From the NCBI RefSeq assembly GCF_001889265.1, contig NZ_CP018151.1, positions 868,001 through 932,000 on the forward strand: DNA of 64,000 nucleotides, read 5' to 3'. Of the stretch, positions 29,101 to 36,703 are shown in pieces. Below the pieces are notes generated by a model, which worked only from the letters and a program-made list of their open reading frames with translations, was not told where the DNA came from and searched no databases. Every line of letters starts with the position of its first letter. Position 1 is the first letter of the stretch. Position numbers and translations under genes: made by a program. The stretch comes from Microbacterium sp. 1.5R. GTDB lineage: Bacteria > Actinomycetota > Actinomycetes > Actinomycetales > Microbacteriaceae.

Positions 29101-30736
29101 GTCCAACGGCGAAGCGGATGTCGTCATCCTTCTCGTTCACGAGGGAGCATCGAGCGTCGAGCTGTCGAGCATCACGCCGGATTCGCCCCTGGGCGAGATC
29201 GTCTACGGCGTGGACGATGACGTGAACGCGATCGTCTCGGCACACACGCACCTCGCCTACAACCACGTGATCGACGGGCGTCCGGTCATCTCGGCCGGGC
29301 AGTACGGCGAGAACCTCGGACTGATGAACATCCAGGTCGACCCGAAGACGAAGGACCTGATCTCGATCACCAACGAGATCAAGCCCCTCACCTCGGCAGG
29401 GAAGGCGCTCTACCCGGCCGTCCCGGAGGTCGCCGACATCGTCGCGAAGGCGAAGGCTGAGGCCGACGTGCTCGGCGCGGTCAAGGTCGGAGACATCACC
29501 GCCGACTTCAACCGCGCTCGTCAGACGAACGGCTCGGAGAACCGCGGTGGGGAGTCCACCATCGGCAACTTCGTCGCCGACGTGCAGAAGTGGTCCACCG
29601 GTGCGGACATCGCGCTGATGAACCCGGGAGGCATCCGCGCCAACCTGACGTACGCCTCGTCGAACGCCAACGACCCGAACGGCAATGTCACCTACCGCGA
29701 GGCGGCCACGGTGCAGCCGTTCGCCAACACGCTGGTGACCCTGTCGCTGAGCGGCGTGCAGCTCAAGGGCGTGCTCGAAGAGCAGTGGCAGCCGGCAGGC
29801 TCGGCCCGTCCGTTCCTGAAGCTCGGCGTATCGGAGGGTCTCGTCTACACCTACGATCCGGCCGCGGCTCAGGGATCGAGGATCACGTCGATCACGCTCA
29901 ACGGCACGCCGATCGACCCTGCGGCGAACTACACGGTCGCAGCGAACTCGTTCCTCGCCGGGGGTGGAGACAACTTCTTCACCTTCAAGGAGGGCTCGAG
30001 CAAGCGTGACACCGGCAAGATCGACCTGCAGTCGATGGTCGACTGGTTCGATGCGAACAAGACGGCGACCCCCGACCTCGCGCAGCGCGCGGTGGGAGTC
30101 TCGGTCAGTGCACCGGATGCCGACGGCTACAGCGCCGGCGACCAGGTGACGGTCGCTCTCTCGTCGCTGGCGTTCAGTGCGGGGGAGCAGGCGCCCGGCG
30201 AGGTGACCCTGTCGCTCGGCGGCACCCAGCTCGCCGCGAGCGCCGTCGATCCCACGATCGTCGACACGACCGATGAGGCAGGGCGCGCGTCGCTCGGCTT
30301 CACGGTTCCGGCGGGTGTCTTCGGTGAGCAGCTGCTCACCGTCGCCGTCGCCGGTACCGGGACCACCGTGCAGGTGCCGTTCTCGATCGCGGGGGAGGAG
30401 CCGGTCGAGTTCGCAGGATCGATCGACCTCGGCTCGTCGAAGGTGGCAGCGGGCAAGAAGCTCACGATCACCGGCGAGGGCTACCGGCCGGGTGAGACGG
30501 TGACCGTGCAGCTGCGACCGAAGGCCCTCGACGTCGGCACCGTTCAGGTCACCGCCGACGGCACGTTCTCGACCACCGTCACGGTGCCGAAGAGCACGCA
30601 GCCGGGCAAGTACACGGTCGCGGTCGCTCAGGCCGACGGCGATGAGGCGACGGCCACCGTCACCGTCAACCGCGCGGGCGGCATCATCGGCGGCATCATC
30701 GACTGGCTGTGGGATCTCATCTCCGGCTGGTTCTGA
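26111..30736 (+). CDS. secreted ExeM/NucH-like endonuclease fused to 5'-nucleotidase
   Basis: A 1541-residue extracellular enzyme. In order: signal peptide (cut after about residue 46, APASA); lamin-tail domain (about 52-170); Asp/Glu/Pro linker; OB-like domain (about 245-370); endonuclease/exonuclease/phosphatase domain (about 516-820) with MEIENS, GDFNAY, SLDHVL and SDHDPI; 5'-nucleotidase (about 822-1320) with TMNDFHGR, GNHEFD, SAHTHL and GGIRANL; Ig-like repeats; and a hydrophobic tail IIGGIIDWLWDLISGWF. It can in principle cut DNA and then free phosphate from the nucleotides. RBS GAGGAGA precedes ATGATG at 26111/26114. No sortase motif; the tail may hold it at the surface. Confidence 0.93.
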   Translation: MMSAPDAANHQVPGSDRRSRGRLGVLAATCVAALGASALIAAPASADVSGTGVVINEAYLSGGSAGAAFTNKFVELYNPTAAPVTLDGLSLQYRSATGTGGSNGVAPLTGVIPAGGHYLVQAGSNGANGAALPTADVVSTLNPSGTNGTLALVEGTAAVTLTPGSVTGVDGVIDVLGYGTSNTFETAAATPPTGNTDVKSLNRTGGKDTDDNKADFSLSATITPQNAGTVPDPDPDPEPEPEPTDVSIADVQGTTDVSPLNGQTVTVEGIVTADYRTGGYKGIVIQTEGSGGAVDATPGASDGVFVFLNALAPTLAIGDRVSVTGSVSEYFGQTQINPAALTGISVLQAGVGVPEVTPLPDAAVGGDREQYENMYVAPAGTYRLASSHQLFNFGTLWLNAGADLNVKSTELVRPGAEAAAITAANRANRILLDDGWSIQVSNSGHPNDQPYFTKDLVVRNGDTVDFSENGYVLQYGFDDWRLQPVVPIDSTSSANLKVGFQPTNPRTDTAPTVGGDVQVASFNVFNYFTTLKSENSNARGAANAAQFEIQKSKIVAAINGLDAEIVSLMEIENSIKLGGSLDEALADLVDGLNDALGSVEWDYVRTPDELNDSATTDFITSAIIYKKDAVETVGDSLTVTDESVWGNAREPIAQAFDIDGRVVTVVANHFKSKSAPEGGGAEPADGQGFFNADRVKQANSLKTFTTEIEETTGSSDILLIGDFNAYAKEDPIEVFTSEGWSDVAREKAPEQHTYTFDGELGSLDHVLASPSLAASITGAGVWSINSPEWSDRGYAFGATEAGTPFRSSDHDPIIVGVSSEVPPVSIDVVTMNDFHGRIEADGAAAGAAVVAGAVQQFRSENPNTIFAGVGDLIGASTFTSFINDDNPTIDALNAAGLDVSAAGNHEFDQGWEDLRDRVQDRADWEYISSNVFVTETGEPALAPAWVKELDGVRVGFVGAVTEDLDSLVSPEGIADLEVRSIVDSVNAVADDLRDGDASNGEADVVILLVHEGASSVELSSITPDSPLGEIVYGVDDDVNAIVSAHTHLAYNHVIDGRPVISAGQYGENLGLMNIQVDPKTKDLISITNEIKPLTSAGKALYPAVPEVADIVAKAKAEADVLGAVKVGDITADFNRARQTNGSENRGGESTIGNFVADVQKWSTGADIALMNPGGIRANLTYASSNANDPNGNVTYREAATVQPFANTLVTLSLSGVQLKGVLEEQWQPAGSARPFLKLGVSEGLVYTYDPAAAQGSRITSITLNGTPIDPAANYTVAANSFLAGGGDNFFTFKEGSSKRDTGKIDLQSMVDWFDANKTATPDLAQRAVGVSVSAPDADGYSAGDQVTVALSSLAFSAGEQAPGEVTLSLGGTQLAASAVDPTIVDTTDEAGRASLGFTVPAGVFGEQLLTVAVAGTGTTVQVPFSIAGEEPVEFAGSIDLGSSKVAAGKKLTITGEGYRPGETVTVQLRPKALDVGTVQVTADGTFSTTVTVPKSTQPGKYTVAVAQADGDEATATVTVNRAGGIIGGIIDWLWDLISGWF

Positions 30737-30767
30737 CCTCGACAGGCGGCACGCCCGCCTGACACGC

Positions 30768-30803
30768 ACGAAGGCCGTCGGGAGTGATCCCGGCGGCCTT
30801 CGT
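30768..30803 (+). terminator. intrinsic terminator after the nuclease gene
   Basis: A 16-base stem with one G-T pair (ACGAAGGCCGTCGGGA with its complement) and a GTGA loop, 31 bases after the stop. Confidence 0.8.
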
Positions 30804-30865
30804 CGTTCCCGTGGTTCGTCAGGGTGCCGCGTTGCAGAGCGGAGGAGGGATGTCATGGTGCTGGC

Positions 30866-31075
30866 GTGGGGGCAGCAGTCGAGGTCGATTTCGACCAGAT
30901 GCAGACCATGATCGATGTCCTGCTCGGGTCGCTTTCCGATCTGCGGGCCGAGGGTGCCGCTCTCGACAGCGCTTCGCCGCTGATGCTCGCAGGTTGGGAC
31001 GGCGAAGCCGCAGACGCCTACGAGAGTCGGCACGCCCAGTGGCAAGCGGACCATGCCTACAGTCTCGACGCATGA
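30866..31075 (+). CDS. short WXG100-like protein, possibly truncated
   Basis: Reads VEVDFDQMQTMIDVLLGSL, then LMLAGWDGEAADAYESRHAQWQ: the central WxG motif (here GWDGEAA) and helical flanks of ESX/WXG100 proteins secreted by type VII systems. With the GTG at 30866 it has only 69 residues against about 95-100 normally, and it ends soon after the motif. A strong GGAGGAGG at 30841-30848 is better spaced for ATG 30855 in another frame, so either the start is poorly placed or a frameshift has damaged the gene. It ends in an ATGA overlap with the next small gene. Confidence 0.5.
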   Translation: MGAAVEVDFDQMQTMIDVLLGSLSDLRAEGAALDSASPLMLAGWDGEAADAYESRHAQWQADHAYSLDA

Positions 31076-31212
31076 CTCCCTCAGACGACCTGACCGCCCG
31101 CATCGACGCTCTCACCGGACGAGGCGACTCGGAGTCTCGCGCATTCGTGCTCTCGGGGGTTCTCTCGTCCACCGCCCTGCCCTCGTGGCCCCAGCCCTCG
31201 TTCGCCTCATGA
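31072..31212 (+). CDS. 46-residue hypothetical protein
   Basis: Not recognised. The product is short and polar with no membrane segment or motif. The only evidence that it is coding is its position: its ATG overlaps the upstream stop by four bases and its stop overlaps the downstream start by four bases. It could instead be the out-of-frame remainder of the WXG-like gene. Confidence 0.35.
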   Translation: MTPSDDLTARIDALTGRGDSESRAFVLSGVLSSTALPSWPQPSFAS

Positions 31213-31559
31213 GCGGCGGCGGACCCGTTGCACCGGGCCGGTACGACGTCCATCGACGCACCCAGAGGTGGTGGGACGGTCGCCAATGGACGGAGAACGT
31301 CATCCATCACGGGCGACCGATCACGGCCACGGCACTTCGCACAGCGACGACCAGGATGCAGTGGACGTGGGTCGGAGTCGGCGTGGTCGCCTGGGCGGCG
31401 TTCCTGGTCTTCGCGTTCGCCTTCGGTCCGAGCGCGGCGTTCGCGCTCGCCCTGCTGCCGGTCGCCGGCACGCCGGCGATCGTCGCCGCCGCGATCACCG
31501 GGTCGCGCCTGATCGTGGCTGTTCCCCCCACCCCCGGTGGCCCGGTCGCCTCCCGATGA
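31209..31559 (+). CDS. DUF2510 domain membrane protein
   Basis: The 116-residue product has an N-terminal DUF2510 module (APGRYDVHRRTQRWWDGRQW, about residues 8-27), a tryptophan-rich motif common in actinobacterial membrane proteins, followed by two membrane segments (about 50-95). The ATG overlaps the preceding stop by four bases. Function unknown; DUF2510 is often found in proteins linked to type VII-type or envelope functions. It is convergent with the DeoR regulator gene, nine bases away. Confidence 0.75.
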   Translation: MSGGGPVAPGRYDVHRRTQRWWDGRQWTENVIHHGRPITATALRTATTRMQWTWVGVGVVAWAAFLVFAFAFGPSAAFALALLPVAGTPAIVAAAITGSRLIVAVPPTPGGPVASR

Positions 31560-31568
31560 CGAGAGCGG

Positions 31569-32375
31569 TCAGGCTGAGGGGCTGATGACCTCGACCTCTG
31601 CCTGCGCGAGAGCGGCGGCGAAGGCCGGCGCCGGGGACGAATCCGTCACCAGGTAGTCGGCTCGGTCGAGCGTGGTGACCTGAGCGAACAGTCGTCGGCC
31701 GAACTTCGACGAGTCGGCAAGGATCGCGGTGCGCTCGGCCCGCTGGATCATCTCGGCCATCATGTTCGCGTCCCCCATGTTCGACGTCGAGAACCCGGCC
31801 TCGTCGATGGCGCCCACGGCGATCAGTGCCAGATCGCAGCGGATGTCCACTTCCGGGCCGCCCGGGGTCATCATGAACGCGACGGGTCCGGTGGTGGCCT
31901 GGGTGATCGCCCGCACGGCCCCGCCGAACACGTAGAGGTCGCGGAAGGCGGAGGGCGAGATCTCCGCGGGGATCCGCAGGTTGTTCGTGGCGATCGTCAG
32001 GTCGCGATGGTTGCGAAGCGCCCGAGCGAGAGCCAGCGTCGTCGTTCCGGCGTTGAGCATCACGACCGCTCCGTCGTCGATGAGTCCCGCCGCGAGACGC
32101 GCAATCGTCTCCTTCTCCTCCGTCTGCAGCCGGAGACGGACGTCGAGCGCCCGGTCCTTGAGCTGCCCCTCGGCGCTGACCGCTCCGCCGTGGGTGCGGA
32201 TGACGACGCCCTCTCGGTCGAGCTGATCGAGGTCCCGACGGATCGTGTCGATCGAGACGTGGAAGTGCTCTGCGAGACCTCCGACGGTCACTTCGCCGAC
32301 CTGTTCGACGTAGGCGGCGAGGTCGGCTTTGCGGCCGGCGGGGAGTCGACGCTTGGGCGACGGAGTTGCTTCCAT
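31569..32375 (-). CDS. DeoR-family sugar-responsive transcriptional regulator
   Basis: The 268-residue protein has the N-terminal DeoR helix-turn-helix (VTVGGLAEHFHVSIDTIRRD, about 28-47, then EGVVIRTHGGA) and a C-terminal DeoRC sensor domain with LNAGTTTLALARAL and DLALIAVGAID. DeoR proteins usually repress sugar-use genes and are released by a phosphorylated sugar intermediate. It is divergent from the ABC-transporter, aldolase and kinase genes starting at 32625, so control of that operon is expected. The ATG at 32375 gives a normal-length protein; the upstream in-frame extension lacks a ribosome site. Confidence 0.92.
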   Translation of the reverse strand: MEATPSPKRRLPAGRKADLAAYVEQVGEVTVGGLAEHFHVSIDTIRRDLDQLDREGVVIRTHGGAVSAEGQLKDRALDVRLRLQTEEKETIARLAAGLIDDGAVVMLNAGTTTLALARALRNHRDLTIATNNLRIPAEISPSAFRDLYVFGGAVRAITQATTGPVAFMMTPGGPEVDIRCDLALIAVGAIDEAGFSTSNMGDANMMAEMIQRAERTAILADSSKFGRRLFAQVTTLDRADYLVTDSSPAPAFAAALAQAEVEVISPSA

Positions 32376-32525
32376 GCAGACATCTCTAGCACAGGTGCGC
32401 AGATAAACCGGCAGACTTCGGCAGAGATCGGCATCCGACGTATCCACGCGACCAACTTGGTTTTCGCCGTGACAATGCGGGTACAGTCGTGAAATCTGTA
32501 GTTACAAGTCGAAATAGAGGCAGAG

Positions 32526-32586
32526 AATGCTTGACGATCTCGCAAACTACGGCATAACATTGCTCAAAACCGCATGAACAAGCATT
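32526..32586. promoter_or_regulatory. inverted repeat flanking the sugar-operon promoter
   Basis: AATGCTTG (32526-32533) and its exact complement CAAGCATT (32579-32586) lie about 45 bases apart, the left copy covering the start of the -35 box. They are possible half-sites for the divergent DeoR regulator, and this is the only such pair I noticed in the gap. Confidence 0.4.
32531..32560 (+). promoter_or_regulatory. promoter of the sugar ABC/aldolase operon
   Basis: TTGACG, an 18-base spacer and TAACAT: one of the best consensus matches in this window. It lies about 58 bases before the RBS GAGGAG of the binding-protein gene. Confidence 0.7.
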
Positions 32587-32624
32587 GAAGCGCGAATGCG
32601 GCACGATCTCGAAGAGGAGAAGTG

Positions 32625-33920
32625 ATGATCACAGTGGGGCGAGGGCGACGCATTCTGAAGCTCGCCGGCGCAGCGACAGCAGCCGTGACAGTCCTGGCCG
32701 TGGCAGGGTGCGCGGCAGGCGACAGCGGAACCGATGGAGGGGATGGCGGAGACGTCACCATCGAGTTCGCCCAGTGGTGGGAGCCCGAGCTCCCCGACGG
32801 TGAGTTCCGGGCGCTCATCGACGAATTCGAGGACGCCAACCCGGGCGTCACGGTCAAGCTCGTGAGCGGACCGTACGCATCGACCAAGGAGCAGCTGTTC
32901 GCGGGAGCGGCCTCCGGCACCATGCCGGACGTCGTCGGCCTCGACGGCGCGTGGGTCAACGACTTCGCCTCTCAGGGAGTGATCGCAGACCTCACCGCAC
33001 TCATGGAGGAGTACGACTACGACGACAGCGAGCTGGCGAGCCAGATCCAGGTCGACGACAGCACATACATGATCCCGGTGGTGAACTTCGTCTACCCGAT
33101 GTTCACCAACGACACGCTGCTGGCAGATGCGGGCGTCACCGCCCCGCCGGCCACGCGCACGGAGTTCGCCGACGCGGCATCGAAAGTCTCGGCGCTCGGC
33201 GGCGACGTGTCGGGCTGGGTGCTCCCGCTCTCCCTCGAAGCGCCGAACGGCGTGCAGAACGACGTCATGTCGTGGGTGTGGGCCTCCGGAGGCTCGATGC
33301 TCGAAGACGGGCAGCCCGATCTGACGAACGACGACGTGACGTCGGCGGTCGACTTCATCGGCGGCATGTGGGATGACGGCTCGATCGCCTCCGGTTCCTT
33401 CACGATGAAGGAGCAGGACAAGGTCGAGGAGTTCACCAACGGTCGTGTCGGCATGATGATCGACTCGCTCGCGCACATCAACCTGATCCGCGAGACGAAC
33501 CCCGATCTGAAGTTCTCGATCTCGGCGCTGCCGGCCGAGGACGGATACGACGGCGAGCGCGGCATCCCCTACGCATCCTGGGGCATCGGCGTCGCCGAGA
33601 ACTCGGAGCACAAGGAGGCGGCATTCAAGCTGGTCGAGTTCCTCATGAGCGAGCAGACCAACTCGGAGCTCTCGACGATGGCGAACGCGTTCCCCGGCAA
33701 CTCGAAGTCGGTCCCCGGGTTCGTCGAGGACGATGAGCTGTTCAAGACGGCGTTCGAGATCTACCAGGCGGGCTACCCGGCGAACGAGTTCACCGGGCTC
33801 CCCGTGGCGGAGGAGCTGATGCGTCAGCTCGGCGAGCAGCTGCAGTCGGCCTTCGACGGTCAGCAGTCGATCGACGACGCGCTCAAGAAGGCGCAGGACG
33901 CGTGGGTCGCGGAGTTCTGA
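32625..33920 (+). CDS. sugar ABC transporter substrate-binding lipoprotein
   Basis: This 431-residue lipoprotein has lipobox VAGC (Cys29) and a type-1 extracellular solute-binding fold (VTIEFAQWWEPELPDGEF at the start, GIPYASWGIGVAENSEHKEAAFKLVEFLM late), as in maltose/oligosaccharide binding proteins. It should capture a sugar outside the membrane for the two permeases downstream. The ATG at 32625 is chosen over the GTG three bases earlier because GAGGAG then has normal spacing. No ATPase is encoded nearby, so a shared MsiK/UgpC-type ATPase from elsewhere is presumably used. Confidence 0.93.
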   Translation: MITVGRGRRILKLAGAATAAVTVLAVAGCAAGDSGTDGGDGGDVTIEFAQWWEPELPDGEFRALIDEFEDANPGVTVKLVSGPYASTKEQLFAGAASGTMPDVVGLDGAWVNDFASQGVIADLTALMEEYDYDDSELASQIQVDDSTYMIPVVNFVYPMFTNDTLLADAGVTAPPATRTEFADAASKVSALGGDVSGWVLPLSLEAPNGVQNDVMSWVWASGGSMLEDGQPDLTNDDVTSAVDFIGGMWDDGSIASGSFTMKEQDKVEEFTNGRVGMMIDSLAHINLIRETNPDLKFSISALPAEDGYDGERGIPYASWGIGVAENSEHKEAAFKLVEFLMSEQTNSELSTMANAFPGNSKSVPGFVEDDELFKTAFEIYQAGYPANEFTGLPVAEELMRQLGEQLQSAFDGQQSIDDALKKAQDAWVAEF

Positions 33921-33943
33921 TCTCCCACGACCCGCATTGAACG

Positions 33944-33978
33944 GGGTGCCGCATCGCTCCCGATGCGATGCGGCACCC
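33944..33978 (+). terminator. intra-operon hairpin after the binding-protein gene
   Basis: A 13-base perfect stem GGGTGCCGCATCG with its complement and a nine-base loop, between the binding-protein gene and the first permease. No T run follows, so it more likely stabilises the upstream mRNA or causes partial termination than ends transcription. Confidence 0.6.
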
Positions 33979-34003
33979 GACCAACCAAGGAGCCACGCTT
34001 CCC

Positions 34004-34927
34004 ATGAGCCTGAGAACGTCCGACGACACCGAGGTGATCGTCACCGGAGTCGCGCTGTCGCGTCGCCGACGGCAGCTGCGCAAGACGACCGAGTCGTACG
34101 CCTTCCTCTCGCCGACCATCATCCTGCTGTTCGTGCTGATGATCGTGCCGATCGTCATGGTGATCGGCTATTCGTTCCAGGACAACGTGATCCTGAACAA
34201 GTCGCCCGAGTTCGTCGGCATCGGCAACTACGTCGAGATCCTGTCGGATCCGCGCTTCTGGAAGGCGACGGGCAACACCATCCTCTTCACGGTGACGAGC
34301 GTGGTGGCGCACCTGGTGCTCGGTCTCGCCTTCGCGATGATGCTCAACAGCCCGCTGCTCGGTCGGTTCTCACGGTCCTTCTTCCGGGCCCTGTACGTGC
34401 TGCCGTGGCTGTTCACGGTCGCCGTGATCGCCGTGCTGTGGCGGATGCTGCTGGCCCCGAACGGTGTGGTGAACTTCCTGCTCAACACCGACATCGAATG
34501 GCTCGCATCGCCGCAGCTCGCGCTCGGCACCATCATCTTCATCAACATCTGGGCGGGATACCCCTTCTTCATGGTGAGCCTGCTGGCCGGCCTCCAGGGC
34601 ATCCCGAATGAGCTGAACGAGGCTGCCACCGTCGATGGCGCGGGTGCCGTGCAGCGCTTCTGGAACGTCACCATCCCGCAGCTGCGTCCCATCATCGTCA
34701 GCCTCGTGCTGCTCGACCTGATCTGGACGTCGCAGCAGTTCGCGCTCATCTGGATGACCACGGGTGGCGGACCGATCGACGTGACCGAGGTGCTCAGCAC
34801 CTTCACCTACAAGCTCGCCTTCGCGAAGTACGACTTCTCGCTCGCGGCGACCTCCGCCGTGCTGGTCCTGCTCATGTCGATGGTGCTCGCCGTCTTCTAC
34901 GTCCGTCACCAGAAAGCGAGGGACTGA
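34004..34927 (+). CDS. sugar ABC transporter permease (MalF type)
   Basis: The 307-residue protein has six membrane helices and the EAA loop (NELNEAATVDGAGAVQRFWN, which contacts the ATPase) in its C-terminal third, typical of the first permease of CUT1 sugar importers. AAGGAG precedes the ATG at 34004, though with a long spacer. The next permease gene begins two bases after its stop. Together with the lipoprotein at 32625 it forms the sugar-specific part of the importer. Confidence 0.93.
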   Translation: MSLRTSDDTEVIVTGVALSRRRRQLRKTTESYAFLSPTIILLFVLMIVPIVMVIGYSFQDNVILNKSPEFVGIGNYVEILSDPRFWKATGNTILFTVTSVVAHLVLGLAFAMMLNSPLLGRFSRSFFRALYVLPWLFTVAVIAVLWRMLLAPNGVVNFLLNTDIEWLASPQLALGTIIFINIWAGYPFFMVSLLAGLQGIPNELNEAATVDGAGAVQRFWNVTIPQLRPIIVSLVLLDLIWTSQQFALIWMTTGGGPIDVTEVLSTFTYKLAFAKYDFSLAATSAVLVLLMSMVLAVFYVRHQKARD

Positions 34928-34929
34928 CC

Positions 34930-35775
34930 ATGGCTCTCACCGTGCAGAACCAGCGCCGCGTCGCCAAGACCGGGGTCATGATCGGCCTCATCCTCGGAGC
35001 AGTGTTCGCCGCAGGGCCCGTGCTGTGGATGCTGTCGAGCTCGTTCAAGTCGAACACGCAGATCTTCGAACTGCCTCCTCGTCTGGTCACCGACACGTTC
35101 TCGTTCGACGCCTACATCGCGATCTTCACGAACCCCGAGACGATGCGGTTCTTCTTCAACAGCTACGTCGTCGCGGGCTCCGTCACGATCCTCACCCTCC
35201 TCGTCGCGATCCAGGCGGCGTACGCGTTCAGCCGGTTCGACTTCCGGGGCAAGCGCATCCTCAACGTCGTCATCGTCAGCGTGCAGGCCGTGCCACCCAT
35301 CACCCTGCTGATCCCGTACTTCGGTCTGATGGTGGCGCTCGGGCTGTACAACTCGTACCTCGGGCTGATCCTCACCTACATGGTGTTCACGCTGCCCTAC
35401 GCGATCATCATGATGACCGGCTACTTCAACACCCTCCCCAAGGAGCTCGACGAGGCCGTCCGCGTCGACGGCGCCGGATCCATGACCGCCCTGTGGCGCA
35501 TCCTCGTGCCGATCTCGATCCCCGGGATCGTGTCCGTCGGCATCTACACGTTCATGATCGCGTGGAACGAGTACCTCTTCGCTCTCACCCTCACCCGCAC
35601 GATCGACATGCGCACGGTGCCCATCGGCATCCAGCTGCTCATGGGGCAGCACTCGTACGAGTGGAACCAGATCATGGCGATGAGCGTGCTCGGCTCGATC
35701 CCGGTCCTCATCCTCTTCCTCATCTTCCAGCGGTACTTCATCAGCGGTCTCACGGCGGGGTCCGTGAAGAGCTGA
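34930..35775 (+). CDS. sugar ABC transporter permease (MalG type)
   Basis: The 281-residue protein has six membrane helices with the EAA loop KELDEAVRVDGAGSMTALWR and the MalG-type ending FQRYFISGLTAGSVKS. It is the partner of the upstream permease, two bases away, in a CUT1 carbohydrate importer. Downstream, 46 bases on, are the sugar-processing enzymes of the same operon. Confidence 0.93.
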   Translation: MALTVQNQRRVAKTGVMIGLILGAVFAAGPVLWMLSSSFKSNTQIFELPPRLVTDTFSFDAYIAIFTNPETMRFFFNSYVVAGSVTILTLLVAIQAAYAFSRFDFRGKRILNVVIVSVQAVPPITLLIPYFGLMVALGLYNSYLGLILTYMVFTLPYAIIMMTGYFNTLPKELDEAVRVDGAGSMTALWRILVPISIPGIVSVGIYTFMIAWNEYLFALTLTRTIDMRTVPIGIQLLMGQHSYEWNQIMAMSVLGSIPVLILFLIFQRYFISGLTAGSVKS

Positions 35776-35821
35776 CGTCGTCCCGACGGATCCACGACCA
35801 CCACGAAACAGGAGAAATCAC

Positions 35822-36685
35822 GTGCTCTACACCGGCAAATCCATCCTCGATGTCGCCAATGCCAACAACTTCGCCATCCCGGCGTTCAACATCAGCGACT
35901 GGGCGATGTTCAACGGAATCATGGACATCAGCGAGGAGAAGGCCGCTCCGGTCATCATCGCGATCCACCCCGACGAGGTGTCGCACATCACCACCGACCT
36001 CATCCCCGCGATGCACGCCCGCGCCCACCGGTCGAGCGTGCCCGTCGCGATCCACTGGGACCACGGCGGAAGCTACGAGGAGATCATCTCGGCCATCAAG
36101 GCCGGCTTCACCTCGGTCATGATCGACGCATCGCTGCTGCCGTTCGACGAGAACGTCGCGCTCACGCGCAAGGTGGTCGACGCGGCGCATGCCGTCGGCA
36201 TCCAGGTCGAGGGCGAACTCGGCACGATCGGCGCCAACGACAGCTACGGCGAGTCGGGAGCGGCCGAGATCATCTACACGAACCCGGAAGACGCGGTGCG
36301 CTTCGTCGAGGAGACCGGCGTCGACAGTCTCGCCATCGCGATCGGCACGTCGCACGGCCTGTACCCGAGCGACAAGAACCCCGAGCTGCGTCACGACCTG
36401 CTCGAGCAGATCAAGGCCGCGGTCGGCATCCCGCTCGTTCTGCACGGCGGATCCTCGAACCCGGATGCGGAACTCCGCCGCGCCGTCGAGCTGGGTGTGA
36501 ACAAGATCAACATCTCGAGCGACATCAAGGTCTCGTACCACAACCGCATGCGCGAGATCCTCGGCACCGATCAGCGTCTGCGCGAGCCGAACGCGATCCA
36601 GCCGGCGGCGCTCGAGGCGATGAAAGCCACCGCTGCTGAGAAGATCGAGCTGTTCGGTGCGGACGGCAAGGCGTCGCTGTACTGA
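35822..36685 (+). CDS. class II ketose-bisphosphate aldolase (fructose/tagatose type)
   Basis: The 287-residue TIM-barrel enzyme has HWDHGGSYEEI (zinc histidine and catalytic Asp; family usual HLDHG), EGELGTIG, GTSHGLYP and LHGGSSNPDAELRRAVELGVNKINI, the class II FbaA/GatY/KbaY motifs. It would split a hexulose bisphosphate into dihydroxyacetone phosphate and glyceraldehyde 3-phosphate. Specificity for fructose or tagatose bisphosphate cannot be read. The start is GTG behind AACAGGAGAAA. The ADP-dependent sugar kinase gene follows 18 bases later and probably makes its substrate. Confidence 0.92.
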   Translation: MLYTGKSILDVANANNFAIPAFNISDWAMFNGIMDISEEKAAPVIIAIHPDEVSHITTDLIPAMHARAHRSSVPVAIHWDHGGSYEEIISAIKAGFTSVMIDASLLPFDENVALTRKVVDAAHAVGIQVEGELGTIGANDSYGESGAAEIIYTNPEDAVRFVEETGVDSLAIAIGTSHGLYPSDKNPELRHDLLEQIKAAVGIPLVLHGGSSNPDAELRRAVELGVNKINISSDIKVSYHNRMREILGTDQRLREPNAIQPAALEAMKATAAEKIELFGADGKASLY

Positions 36686-36703
36686 ATCCCGGATCTCGGA
36701 AGG

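Noticed and set aside
23310..31054. Very long antisense reading frames on the minus strand opposite the GuaB3-type, SURF1 and nuclease genes
   Set aside because: They mirror real genes, show Arg/Asp/Val-rich low-complexity products and have no domain motif; high GC at third positions keeps antisense frames open.
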